NCBI GenBank assembly: GCA_037951105.1
Contig: JBAMJV010012310.1
Span: 1 to 64,000, forward strand
Reading direction: 5' to 3'
Source: Echinarachnius parma
Taxonomy: Eukaryota > Echinodermata > Echinoidea > Clypeasteroida > Echinarachniidae
Length of the DNA: 64,000 bases
Shown here: piece by piece, positions 33,828 through 44,574 of the stretch
Position numbering within the stretch: the stretch's first letter is position 1
Layout: each line of letters begins with the position of its first letter
Notes under the pieces: generated by a model
Databases searched by the model: none
What the model saw: the letters and a program-made list of their open reading frames with translations, nothing else
Told to the model about the DNA's origin: nothing
Program-made: the position numbers and the translations under genes

Positions 33828-36800
33828 CTAATGTACCCAAAATTTCATACCAGCCCCAAACCTTCGTGCAAAGAGGGAGCTAATACGACCGAGTGCACCA
33901 TATCGGAGCCGATCAATGGGTGGACGAGTCCTAGTACTTATACGGGGTTGGGGCTCTTCCACTTCACTATCAAGGACACTCACTGTATCAGAACCTGCAA
34001 GGGGGTCGGGGTCAGCTAGGTGCTCAAATACTTCAAAGTCTGCGTTTGGATTAACATCAAAATGGGAATCGGAATTGACAACTGGGTCAGGAGGAGCATG
34101 TACTTCGACCTCGACTTGGATGGTATCTTCTCCTCTGATTTGAGTTGGCATTGATGGACCAACATGGTCAATTGGGACGTCGTCGTCTGCGCAAGGAATC
34201 GGAGTCGGTGGCGGGTCTTGGTTCGGGGTTGAAGGGGGACACGTGTCGTGATCTTCGTCCTGGTCGTCATCGTGGACATCGAGTGGAGGTCGATCTGTCA
34301 GAACTGAGGGTGAGGGAATCTGGCCATGGTCGGGTTCACAACCGACGTCATCAACACCACCGTCATGGTCACCCCAATCTTCACTGACAGAGGTTTGCAC
34401 AATTTCTTCATCGTCGGGAATTATAAGCCAATTGTCCTGGTTGGTTTCATCCTGGCTCGGGGCGTCCTGCTCGTGGTCATTGGACGGAGGAGGGGGTGGG
34501 GTAGGCTGGTTTGTCGGCGCGTTGACCATCGGAAGGAACATACAAGGAGTCAACAAGTTCCTGTGTACAGTGCGTTCCCGATCCGATGTCTGATCCCTGA
34601 TCGTGTAGACCGGCAAATCAGTATGCTTTCGCAACACGATGTAAGGGGTAGGCTCCCATCTATCAGCCAGCTTCTTTCCACCCGTTGTCTTGTCCATGAC
34701 TAGGACGCGATCTCCCGGTGAGAGAGGTTGACACTTAGCCCGTTTGTCGAACTGTGTTTTCTGTCGATCCTTAGCTGACTTTGATTTGTCAGCAGCGAGG
34801 TCATACGCTGCTCTGAGACCTTCTCTGAAATCCGCGACGTACTCGTCGTAGTCCTTGCCGTCATCCGATTTATGTAGACCAAACACTACATCAACTGGAA
34901 GATTCGGATGCCGCCCAAACATGAGATGGAAGGGTGCGAATCCAGTCGATTCATGTCTAGTTGCATTGTACGCATGAGTCAGGCGCCCGAGATGCTCCTT
35001 CCAGTCCGCTTTCTCGGATGGCTCCAGCGTCCCAATCATATTCATGAGAGTGCGGTTGAAACGTTCCGTGGTCCCATTACCTTGCGGATGGTTTGCCGTC
35101 GTCCTACTCTTCTGGATCCCAGCGACTTTGCAAAGTTCCGCGATAAGCCGACTCTCGAAGTTGCGCCCTTGGTCTGCGTGTATCCGGCGTGGAAATCCAT
35201 AATGGACGAAAAACCTCTGCCATAGGGTTTTGGCGACGGTCGTGGCTAACTGGTCCTTTGTTGGGTAGGCTTGCGCATATCTGGTGAAGTGGTCGGTGAC
35301 GACGAGGACGTTCTCGAATCCCCCTTTCGATTTATCCAACTTCAGGAAATCGCTGCACACCAACTCCATCGGTTCTGCAGTGTGTATGCTCGATAGTGGT
35401 GCTCTGTTTCCTGACGTTGGCGTTTTCCTAAGGCAGCAACGTCTACACGTTATGCACCAGTTTTGCACATCTCTCGCCATTCCGGGCCAGAAGAATCGTT
35501 GTCGCACATTGTCCAGGGTTCTCTCGACTCCCGGGTGTCCGACGTCGTCGTGTAGATGACCAAAAACCAGCTTCCAGTGGCAATGTGGTAGAACCAATTG
35601 AGAGCGTTTACCGGCATGGGGGTCTTGGGTATCGCGGTACAGCACTCCATCCTTTAATTTCAGACGTTCGAACTGCCGCATGAGGATTCGTGCCTCGGGG
35701 TGGTTCCGCAGTTCTGCCTTGTCAGGTCTTGTTCCCCGCTCGACGATGGGAATGACCACGCTGATGATGGGATCGGATCTTTGCTGCCTCACCAGGGTCT
35801 CGGGTGTGATTTGGTCGATAGAGGGCGTGCCAGACATTTCCGCGGCTAGACTGGCCAGGAGCTGTGGAGCCGTAGGTGCGCCCGAGTACTGAGGGGTCTG
35901 GGCTTGGAGCACTGCATTGACCGCAACCTCGGAATGTCGATCTGGCTGTTTTTCTAGGGATGCTTCTTCAAGCTTGGGTGTGAATTGCCGTGACAAGGCA
36001 TCCGCTGCAGCATTGGTGCGGCCACTCCTGTACTCCACACTGAAGTCGAAGTCAGCCAGTGCTGATGCCCATCGTTGTCCCGTAGCATCAAGTTTTGCAG
36101 AACTGGTGACGTACAGAAGGGGGTTATTGTCTGTCAAGACATGGAATCGCCGCCCTAATAAGTATTCCCGAAACTTGTCGACCACGGCCCACTTCAGACC
36201 GAGAAACTCGAGCTTGTGTGTGGGATACTTCTTTTCAGACGGGGCTAGACTTTTGCTCGCATACGCAATTACCCGTTTAGTCTCACCTTGCTGTTGGCTT
36301 AGGACTGCTCCCAGGCCAGTTCCCGAAGCATCCACTTCTAGAGTAAACGGCATTTCGAAGTCCGGGAATCCTAGGATGGATGGGCTGACGAGCTTCGACT
36401 TGAGTATGTCAAAGGCCTGCTCACACTCATCTGTCCACTGGAATGACGGTGGATGTTGCCGTGGTTTTCGTCGCCGGCCGCCGCCTTCCGTTAGCTGGAA
36501 CAACGGTGCAGCGATCTTGGAGTACCCCTCCACGAAGCGGCGGTAATAGCCTGTGAAACCAAGGAACTGTCTTACCTCTCTGCCGTTCTTTGGACGAGGC
36601 CAGTCCGCGACCGCACTCGTCTTCTCGGGGTCCGTCTCTATCCCTTCGGCACTGATGATGTGGCCCAAGTATTTTACCTTGGACTGAAGGAGGTGACACT
36701 TCCGGGGCTTTAGTTTGAGGCCATAGCTCCTGAGTCGGCCGAACACAAGCTCCAGTCGTTCCAGATGCTGCTCGAAGGTGGAAGAGAAGACTATGATGTC

Positions 36801-38414
36801 GTCGAGATAGATCAGCAGCGACTGGAAGTTGTAGTCCCCTAAACATGACGTCATCAGGCGCTGAAACGTGGCTGGAGCATTCTGGAGTCCAAATGGCATG
36901 CGCACACACTCAAATAAGCCCATAGGAGTCGTGAACGCAGTCTTTGGTTGGTCCTTTTCTGCCACTTGGACTTGCCAATAACCGCTCGTCAGGTCTAGTG
37001 TAGAGAAGTATTTGGCCTTACCAAGTGCGTCAAGGGCCTCGTCGATCCGCGGCAACGGGAACGCGTCGCGTCGGGTCTTACTGTTAAGTCGCCGGTAGTC
37101 TACGCATTGGCGGATCGACCCATCTTTCTTCTGCACGACACTTATTGGGGAGGCATAGGGGCTGTTGCTCTTTTTGATGACGCCGGCTCTTTCCATTTCT
37201 TTGATGTGTTCCCTCACATCCTGGTATTGGGACGGGGGAATTCGACGATATGGTAAACGAAACGGGTCGTCGTCGATGAGGGGGATTTCGTGTTCTACAC
37301 CGGAAGCACACCCGTAGTCAAAATCGTTCGCGGAGAAGACGTCTGCGTATTCTCCGAGCAACGTATTCAACTTCGACTCCTCTTCTTTCGTCGATATCGA
37401 TGACGTGGACAGATCGAGTTCGGGTGGGGTCGATTGGGATGTTGATTGTTGGAGGGAGGCGACGAGTGCATTAGTTTTGAGTGAGGGGGGTATGTTGTCA
37501 ACGGAACATGCAACCGAGAGCTTCGCGACCATCGTATTGGTGAAAATCTTGATGGGTAGGTCGGATGTGTTGCAAACGCGTACACGAATATATTTTGCCG
37601 GCGCAAGGTCGACAAGACTCCGCCCCACTACAAGCCTCGTGTTAGCAGTGGGCTTGTGGAGCGGCTCAACCATAGCCGTGCACGGTGGTGTTCCTCGTGG
37701 GGTCTTACACATCAGGTCCACTTCTGATCTGGGAGGGATAGTGCGCGGTGTCCCCTGGTATGTGACAGTCGCGATGCGCCCACTGCGATCTCCCGGGAGC
37801 TGGGCATCCATGGCGTTGCAAGCCACGTACCATGCTTCACTACATTCCCGGATTCGTTCGAGGTAGGAAGCACCGAATAACCGCCTTCCGTCTTCTTTAA
37901 ACGCTTTTATGACGTTTGTTCCAAGAAGAACGTCTATCGCGGGTCCGTAGCTTCCGTCCGGTACGATGATGGCCGGCACCCGTGAGTACTTCCTCTCGTG
38001 GCACGCTAAATCAATATGGATGACTCCGAGATGCGGGAGCGTGTGGCCGCCGGCACCTGTGATTTGAACACTACATGGGGAGCGAGGCATGGTACACAGT
38101 ATCGGATGCTTGACCAAGAACGAAGTTGAAATTGTGATCACCTGTGATCCGGAGTCAATCAGGGCACAACATGGAATATCATTTACAATCACCTGATCAG
38201 TGTTGGTGTGTCCAACGACGGGGATAGGGTCTGGACTTGGTTTTCCGAGTTCTTTGCCCGCGCTCAGATCTACTGACGGCGCGGGCCTACCCCGTTTAAA
38301 TGATGGGCGGAACTCAAGGCGTCCTGCCTCCCTGCCAGCACCGCATCCACCCTGGGCGCTCCTCTGTTCGGACAGTCCCTCCTCCAATGTCCGAGTTGAC
38401 CGCAACCCCAGCAT
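33828..38414 (-). CDS. Pol polyprotein of minus-strand gypsy element
   Basis: A 1528-residue open frame, -1 relative to the zinc-knuckle part of gag, which suggests expression by -1 frameshifting. Domains: aspartic protease (ALIDSGS, about 84-90), reverse transcriptase (MPFGL about 506, catalytic YLDDI 536-540), RNase H (EVDASGTGLG, about 693-702), integrase HHCC finger (about 955-993), then catalytic Asp 1022, Asp 1081 and Glu 1117. The last 200 residues are acidic and proline-rich with no chromodomain seen. The first Met given here is formal only; translation probably enters from gag. Pol itself looks intact. Confidence 0.92.
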   Translation of the reverse strand: MLGLRSTRTLEEGLSEQRSAQGGCGAGREAGRLEFRPSFKRGRPAPSVDLSAGKELGKPSPDPIPVVGHTNTDQVIVNDIPCCALIDSGSQVITISTSFLVKHPILCTMPRSPCSVQITGAGGHTLPHLGVIHIDLACHERKYSRVPAIIVPDGSYGPAIDVLLGTNVIKAFKEDGRRLFGASYLERIRECSEAWYVACNAMDAQLPGDRSGRIATVTYQGTPRTIPPRSEVDLMCKTPRGTPPCTAMVEPLHKPTANTRLVVGRSLVDLAPAKYIRVRVCNTSDLPIKIFTNTMVAKLSVACSVDNIPPSLKTNALVASLQQSTSQSTPPELDLSTSSISTKEEESKLNTLLGEYADVFSANDFDYGCASGVEHEIPLIDDDPFRLPYRRIPPSQYQDVREHIKEMERAGVIKKSNSPYASPISVVQKKDGSIRQCVDYRRLNSKTRRDAFPLPRIDEALDALGKAKYFSTLDLTSGYWQVQVAEKDQPKTAFTTPMGLFECVRMPFGLQNAPATFQRLMTSCLGDYNFQSLLIYLDDIIVFSSTFEQHLERLELVFGRLRSYGLKLKPRKCHLLQSKVKYLGHIISAEGIETDPEKTSAVADWPRPKNGREVRQFLGFTGYYRRFVEGYSKIAAPLFQLTEGGGRRRKPRQHPPSFQWTDECEQAFDILKSKLVSPSILGFPDFEMPFTLEVDASGTGLGAVLSQQQGETKRVIAYASKSLAPSEKKYPTHKLEFLGLKWAVVDKFREYLLGRRFHVLTDNNPLLYVTSSAKLDATGQRWASALADFDFSVEYRSGRTNAAADALSRQFTPKLEEASLEKQPDRHSEVAVNAVLQAQTPQYSGAPTAPQLLASLAAEMSGTPSIDQITPETLVRQQRSDPIISVVIPIVERGTRPDKAELRNHPEARILMRQFERLKLKDGVLYRDTQDPHAGKRSQLVLPHCHWKLVFGHLHDDVGHPGVERTLDNVRQRFFWPGMARDVQNWCITCRRCCLRKTPTSGNRAPLSSIHTAEPMELVCSDFLKLDKSKGGFENVLVVTDHFTRYAQAYPTKDQLATTVAKTLWQRFFVHYGFPRRIHADQGRNFESRLIAELCKVAGIQKSRTTANHPQGNGTTERFNRTLMNMIGTLEPSEKADWKEHLGRLTHAYNATRHESTGFAPFHLMFGRHPNLPVDVVFGLHKSDDGKDYDEYVADFREGLRAAYDLAADKSKSAKDRQKTQFDKRAKCQPLSPGDRVLVMDKTTGGKKLADRWEPTPYIVLRKHTDLPVYTIRDQTSDRERTVHRNLLTPCMFLPMVNAPTNQPTPPPPPSNDHEQDAPSQDETNQDNWLIIPDDEEIVQTSVSEDWGDHDGGVDDVGCEPDHGQIPSPSVLTDRPPLDVHDDDQDEDHDTCPPSTPNQDPPPTPIPCADDDVPIDHVGPSMPTQIRGEDTIQVEVEVHAPPDPVVNSDSHFDVNPNADFEVFEHLADPDPLAGSDTVSVLDSEVEEPQPRISTRTRPPIDRLRYGALGRISSLFARRFGAGMKFWVH

Positions 38415-39293
38415 TCCAGTGATTGTGTCCGTCGTGGTGGTCCCTGCCGTCCCATCTCTAGGGATTCTAGTCTCCGCTGCAAAGAGGCCACTTGGTCGCT
38501 AGTAGCATCTTGCCTGCTACCAAGTTCTTTCACCAGCTTTAGGACGTCTTCCGACGTCCTACTAATTTGTAGTAGCTGCGCGTTGGTTTGATCAGGAATT
38601 GGGGCTGGGTTTGTTAGGGCTACGCCATGCTCCTGTGTCCGGTGCTGCTGGATAGTGGCCGGTCGTCTAGTCCGCACGCCTCGCTCGTGTATGATGGCCC
38701 GGACTTCCTCCCTTACATACCTGAACGACATCGACCTTGGGCGCATGGGTGCTAGGCGCGACCTCAAGTCATCGTCTTTCAGACCCCTCATGCCTCATGA
38801 ATTGAGTGGCCAAGGTGGAGTCTCTTTTGGCCGGTCCTATCGCCTGGGGGTGGTGTTGCTCAATTTTCTTGATGAGGGCTTCGAGCGCGATGGCGAAGGA
38901 TTGTGCTGACTCTCCGCTCTTTTGCGTGCGTTCGTAGAACGCGGAGAAGGGATCATCAGTTGTGACGTCGCCATATTCCCTCCTCAACTCCTCGAACGCC
39001 CCCTCTACAGTCTGCTCATAGTCGGGCAGATTCAGGACGAGTCGCCGGGCCTCTCCGCTAAGATTTCTAACGATCGTAGCGAACGCTAAGGATGTCGGCG
39101 TTCTGGTCGCGGTCAGGAAGAAACTCATGTCCCTGACCCAGTCGTCAATTCCAATCTTTGATTCCCTACCACTATAAATTGGGACACCCCGGACCTGTGT
39201 AAAGGCTGCAGGGCCTTGGGGAGCGGGTTGCCCGGATAAATCAATGGGGCAATCCGCCTGTGGTAACAAGTGGGCATCTTCTCTGGTAGCCAT
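38270..39293 (-). pseudogene. gag of minus-strand gypsy element, frameshifted
   Basis: The first frame (39293-38769) begins MATREDAHLLPQ and carries a capsid-like region (FEELRREYGDVTTDDPF). The second frame (to 38270) carries the zinc knuckle CWGCGQLGHWRRDC (CX2CX4HX4C), which binds the genomic RNA. The two are separated by a 7-bp tandem duplication (CCTCATG twice, 38786-38799) that shifts the frame. The Gag protein of this copy is therefore cut short after about 174 residues. Confidence 0.85.
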
Positions 39294-39663
39294 CTTTCAA
39301 ATCTAACCCTAAAATGCAATCACAAAAGTATAATCTCCAAGGAAACGAGAATAATGCGTCAAACAAAAAAGAAAGAATGATTATTCGTTATTACCTTATG
39401 ATCGATTCAGATCCTTAAAATTAAAAACAATTAAGGCTCCAACAGCGACCTACAAAAAAAATCAAATGAGGTAACACATTCACAAAAATGAGCGAGCCAA
39501 ATAAATAACTACAAGAGTCCGGCGTCTCAAGTCCCCCGGCGACGAGTCCGGCGTCTCAAGTCCCACGGCGATAGCGATGTCTAACGATGAGACACGGTCG
39601 TGTGTCCAGTCCTCCCCAGCGTCTTTAGTGCCAACCTGCTTTAACAGACAGTTAGCCCGTTCG

Positions 39664-39681
39664 ATCCTGCCGACTACGCCA
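39664..39681 (-). other. Primer binding site, tRNA-Ser
   Basis: The plus strand here reads ATCCTGCCGACTACGCCA, the 3' end of a serine tRNA (known tRNA-Ser ends ...CCTGCCGACTACG-CCA). It lies three bases inside the 5' LTR, where reverse transcription is primed. Confidence 0.8.
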
Positions 39682-39684
39682 AAA

Positions 39685-41642
39685 TGTAACCCGCCCTTGT
39701 GTGGGGATTACCAAAGAATGATGGTGGATGATTGAGTTTAGATGGTAAACGCAATCTACAGAGTCTGTTGAAGGAGGAGGCAAATGAGAAGATGTTTAAA
39801 AGATGAACGACATCGAACGGACTGCCACTTTTATTCACTCAACAATAATTTCCAAACGAATCAAACATAACAACTTATTTTAAAATATACAGGTACAGGT
39901 AGTAATGTTACTTTCTAATCGTTCCCATAGGAACGAAAACCGTAATCGTAGTAATCATCACACATCTATAATAGCGTCGTTTAAACTAACTCTTAACAGA
40001 TCACAAACTCACTAAACATATACTAGATATGTATACGAGCTAGGTTAATGCACTAATTATCAATAGCACAAGTGTCTTAATAGAACGAAATAACTGACTA
40101 GATAATAATACTCGCTGAGTATTACATGATTATTACAAAACTAAGCTAACACACAAACCAAAATATAGACAACTATGTACATGCAGTTATACAGTTTAAC
40201 CAGACCAAAATAAAAGGAATTTAGACTTTAGAGAGGATAAAAGAGAAAGATAGAGGGTGGGGATAAAGGGACAGAGATCAAAGCGGGCATGACAGCGATT
40301 AATACATCAGTGAATATGAGAGAGAGAGGGGGAGAGAGAGGTTGAAAGAGATGGAATCAAGATGGCGGGGAATAGTAAGCGAGGCGGGCAAGAAAAGGAA
40401 GGGGGGGGGGGGGTTATATACAGAAATAAAGACGAGGGTGGCATTTTAACATTACTTATATCGCATAATGTATAATACGGGGTAGAACACGCCGCTATTC
40501 ATTGTATTAAAATACACGCTTCCAACTACCACAGTACACGTATTAACCTTAGCACAGAATATAATCTCCATCACAAACAATGCCAAGAACATAACAAATC
40601 ACCGTCTTATTCGCTTTTCCCCGCTTCTACCAGCAGAAACAACGGACAGTTTGTTTGAGTATCACCCCTCATCAAAACCTCCTGAATAGGCCCCAATTCA
40701 ATTCATGTACCCTTCATCGTGTACGGGCATACATACACTACACAATATAGTATAGTCTAGTAAGGAGACCTTAACGCCTCAATAGACACATCTCACATCC
40801 ATGTTACATATTTTAACAACTCATATATATAATGAAAGCATATTCATATACCATATATTAGCATTCACATGAACATATCAACATATAAACATCGTATATA
40901 TAAATAACTAGTTTCTACTAGTCAACGTGTCTAATCTCATAGACTTAAAGTGTAAATTAATTAAAACCGACGGTGGTTGAATTATACCTTTACAGAAAGT
41001 TAAAATAACGTTTAACACGAATATATTACTTTCCAAGTTAAATGTATATAAAGTCGTAAAAACTCACTCATTTTAAGAGCATTCTCGATTCAGTATCATA
41101 ATCGTAATTAATAATGATAATAATAATACTTTCCAAACATGCAAGAATCTGCCTCATGAAGTATACATACAATATCAAGCATATTATGTTAATCATATTA
41201 TATACCCCTCAACGATGAGTAAACGTATCTTAAACATTATTACAGATTACCACTTTTCATCCCAAAATATCTCGTATAAGGATATGCAATTTGTTTCCAC
41301 ACATAAACCAAGATCACGGCATTTGTATAATGAATACAATAGTAACATTTCAATGATAAAACAATAGTAGAAAATATGGATAATTTACCTGTTGAAGGAG
41401 GAGGCAAATGAGAAGATGTTTAAAAGATGAACGACATCGAACGGACTGCGAGAGGTCGCCGTGTGCCTAATATTGCGTGCGAGGGGCGCAGGGGTCATTA
41501 GGGTGACCATATTTGCATAAAACAAGATAACTAATAAAAGGTTGCGTGGTGATAAGTTCCGCCAAGCGTTAGGCTTACACGCGGGTCAAACAAAGAAAGG
41601 GGGAATACATTATCTAGTCGCATAACCAGTCGCCTGGTTACA
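39685..41642 (-). repeat. 5' LTR of minus-strand gypsy element
   Basis: 1958 bp. Contains a 61-bp direct repeat at 41389-41449 and 39765-39825, and a purine-rich patch with a poly-G run near 40400. Small insertions relative to the other LTR include ones near 40300, 40850 and 41470. Confidence 0.9.
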
Positions 41643-41693
41643 CTTCAAAGAAAGGAAAACATGTAAACCAAATCTATGCTACAGCACACTTAC

Positions 41694-41786
41694 ATCACAA
41701 TTCATGTCTTCTACAGTAACCCTTTCATCCAAATCCTTGCTCAAGTCAAAAGTGAGAAGGTAGATGGCTCGCCTGGACAGAAATAC
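41694..41786 (-). CDS. ROCO exon d: Roc core strand
   Basis: Acceptor CCCCTATTAG, donor GAT|GTAAGT, phase 0 at both ends, 31 codons. It encodes VFLSRRAIYLLTFDLSKDLD, the hydrophobic strand after switch II (the 'YLL-FDLS' segment typical of Roc). The LTR of the 9.9-kb minus-strand gypsy element ends at 41642, only 51 bp beyond the donor, in the same orientation as the gene. Confidence 0.9.
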
Positions 41787-42513
41787 CTAATAGGGGTGGG
41801 TAAAGAACACATTGCTTAATCATTATGATTATGATTTTACTAACAAACGACTTCATGTAGTCTATTAAATTAAGATTAAACTTGAAATGGTCAATTTACA
41901 TTTAATTCGTTGAGGGTAAAATGACTTCCCGTTACCTTTCATAAGTAATGTCATATTATGACGGTACAATGTAAATAATAAATGGTTCTGGCTTTTCATC
42001 TACTGTATACTTAAAGAGAGACCTAATTGTTACTGATAATTGCATAATTTCTGTCATTCAGAAAAATACGTTTCCCCTTAAATAGGACTAATAATTAAAG
42101 GAAAAATGTTTCATAGCACACTATCATCTTTTTTGACTGACCACAGGGGGCTGCCATGTTTTTTATTGTTTTGTACTATTTTTTTGTTTTACTAACAAGA
42201 GTGTTGTTGCTACTGTTGAGTCTCATGCTATGTAGTTAGCTTTTGTTAGCGCACACTCAGATGATGTCTCATGTGGTACCGTCATAACAGATGATAGTGT
42301 TCTCAGAAGTATTATTTAATTCAATTAATAGTATACCCATGAGGAAATATACGACTAGAAGTGAAGAGGAATCATGTAGTAATTATTACTATTGAATAAC
42401 AATGCTAGCGTTTGTCTTCCCTTTAAGCAATATCTGTATCAGGTTCGGCGATTTCGAATCGATTGCGATAACGTATATTACATGGAATAGATTTACAATG
42501 TAAACAATTACAC

Positions 42514-43027
42514 TTAAAGGGATAGTTGAGTTTTGGTATAGAGGGCGCTACACAAAATATTTTGTGTTAGATAATGAAAAACTGAGTGTCAAATTCGAAA
42601 GAGCATACAATTTTAATGACAGAATAAACTTTATTTGATCAAAATCGGTTCAGAAATGGCTGAAATATCCATAAACCATTTGTAATACATGTGGGGCCCC
42701 ACAATTAATAGACAATTTTTAATCAGCCGTTAGAAATTGTTTTAAATGCTTCCTCTTTTCAAAAATTTGCGAAATAGGTTTTTAGATAGTTTTTGATTAT
42801 CTTATCACTATTTCAACAAAACATTACATGCACATTATTTTATTTTAAATGGTTGAAACCGATGAGTGTTTAGAGAGCGCCCTCTTGAGTTGTTACGGCT
42901 CTTTTAGAATGATAACAGGCTTTTTACTTAGTCATTTAATGTTTTATTCCTTTCGAGCATGGTGGAATTATAATTATTAGTTTGTAATGTAATGTATCTC
43001 TTTACCAGTACTCAACTATCCCTTTAA
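42514..43027. mobile_element. Family-A MITE (copy 4, inverted)
   Basis: TTAAAGGGATAGTTGAGTTT at the left and CTCAACTATCCCTTTAA at the right. The interior is reversed relative to copies 2, 3 and 5. Confidence 0.8.
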
Positions 43028-44395
43028 AATTGGTTAAATGAAAAATGAAAATTTATAACCTTTCGGGATTCGTAATAAAACATCACTGTATGATAAGCTT
43101 ACATGAGGAAGCTGCATGCACTGCAATATAGATTATTTGCATTATTGAAATGTTGGAATGTTCACATTAAACACTTTTATACTTGATCATTTTCTCAAAA
43201 ACATGTCTCCACACAATGCCTCGATCGTGATTAAATTAGCGTCTAAATCACGTACAGTTTTACTACAAATCATAATGCATGTCACGTTTCTTTGCAACTT
43301 GCAAAATCTCAAAGCCAGACATTGTGAAGTACAGTATAGCTTCACCTTGGGAAATTGCCGCATACAAAACAGGACTGGTAACTCTACGAAGCTGACTCAA
43401 TGAGTACATTGTTCATTATGCATGTATTCAAGATCCTGTCCACCTTTTGCAAGCCAAATTTCAAAAGTTGCAAGATTATTGTCTTATATAAAAGAAAATG
43501 TCATCTAAGAGCTTGCCTGGACAAATTAGGGCTTGAAAACGCCTTTTCGTTGAATTATACTGATTGTAAAAAATCAAAATAATATAACATCGGACCGTCA
43601 TTTTATTCTGTATTACGACCTTCCGCCAGTGTGTGGTATCGCTTACGTTAGCTATCAGGGAGGTGCGGCAAATCATTTCCGCAAGTATCGGTAAATCACT
43701 GCAACGGCAAAAGCGAAGACTAAAACAATATACCTTTACGTGAATAAGTGCAACATTGTTGTTATAATATATTATGCTAAATCAGTTAAACAAATTGGCC
43801 GAAGGGATCTACATATTCGTTTTTTTATTCTTAAAATCAATTTACAGGGTTGTTCGATCTACAATTGTATGTGGGTGTTATATCCTCATCCGTATTCTGG
43901 AAACGTTTGAGAAGATTTATAAATTGCGGATACTCCCTTTAAATAAAGTTTTGTTCAATTTTGGTCATACATTGTTTTGTAATGAAAACGTGTAAGTTAT
44001 CAGAAACTAACAGTTATAATTCAATGATGTTTGAATGGTTAAGTCACAGGGCTGTTTTCACTTTAAGACAGCTTTTAACACGAGAGTACGCCCTCCGGAC
44101 ACCTCTAGTTTCAACAATGTTTATACAAAAATGCGAATGTGATGTTTGGTTCAAATAATTATTCAAAAGAAAAGGGAAATCATCAAAAACAACTTTAAAA
44201 CCAATTTAGTATATTTGCAAAATTGTTTAGGATTTTACTTTATTTGTATTAAATTATTGAATAAATGCATTTATTTTAATCGGATATATTTATGGATTTT
44301 CAGCAGTTTCTGAACCGATTTTGATCAGATAAGGTTTATTCCGTCTTAAAAACGGTGTACTCTTTAAAATGTTACTCGTAGTTTTTAAGATATAC
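43028..44395. other. Intron sequence ending in a degraded family-A-like tail
   Basis: 43028-43960 is unassigned. From about 44010 there is MITE-related sequence, and 44290-44390 matches the family-A interior (GTTTCTGAACCGATTTTGATC) right up to the exon c donor. Confidence 0.5.
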
Positions 44396-44574
44396 CTGAT
44401 GTGTCGTGTAGTAAAGCTCCTGCCCAGCGAAATCCCATATGTCGAAGTTGACGGAATCGTTTTTAACCTGTGAAGCCGGTAATCTTGCCTTTTCCTGCAG
44501 CAATTTAGCGACTTCTGGGGACATTTCCTCGTCTTTGTGTTCTTGAGAAACGAGTTCAGTACTTGCAGATGATT
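44396..44574 (-). CDS. ROCO exon c (intact copy): Roc G3 motif
   Basis: Acceptor AATATTGCAG, donor CATCAG|GTATATC. The first part is charged (EHKDEEMSPEVAKLLQEKAR); the second half contains FDIWDFAGQELYYTTHQ, the Roc DxxG/switch II motif that contacts the gamma phosphate. It begins with two bases that complete the codon from exon b and ends in phase 0. This exon straddles one boundary of the tandem duplication: bases from 44436 upward are repeated at 51865-52003, while the G3-coding part below 44436 exists only here. This copy is therefore the only one able to supply switch II. Confidence 0.9.

Larger units (their letters stand above)
31760..41642 (-). mobile_element. Ty3/gypsy retrotransposon with 1.9-kb LTRs
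   Basis: A 9883-bp element in the same orientation as the host gene, in the intron after exon d. The 5' LTR is 39685-41642 and the 3' LTR 31760-33690; both have TGTAAC...GTTACA ends. The primer binding site, polypurine tract, gag and pol are all present. The LTRs differ by a few substitutions and small indels. I find no clean target duplication (TCATC on one side, CTTCA on the other). Confidence 0.93.

Noticed and set aside
33831..38909. Many ORFs opposite or overlapping the pol gene
   Set aside because: They are shadow frames of the gypsy pol and gag; only the protease-RT-RNaseH-integrase frame has domain content.
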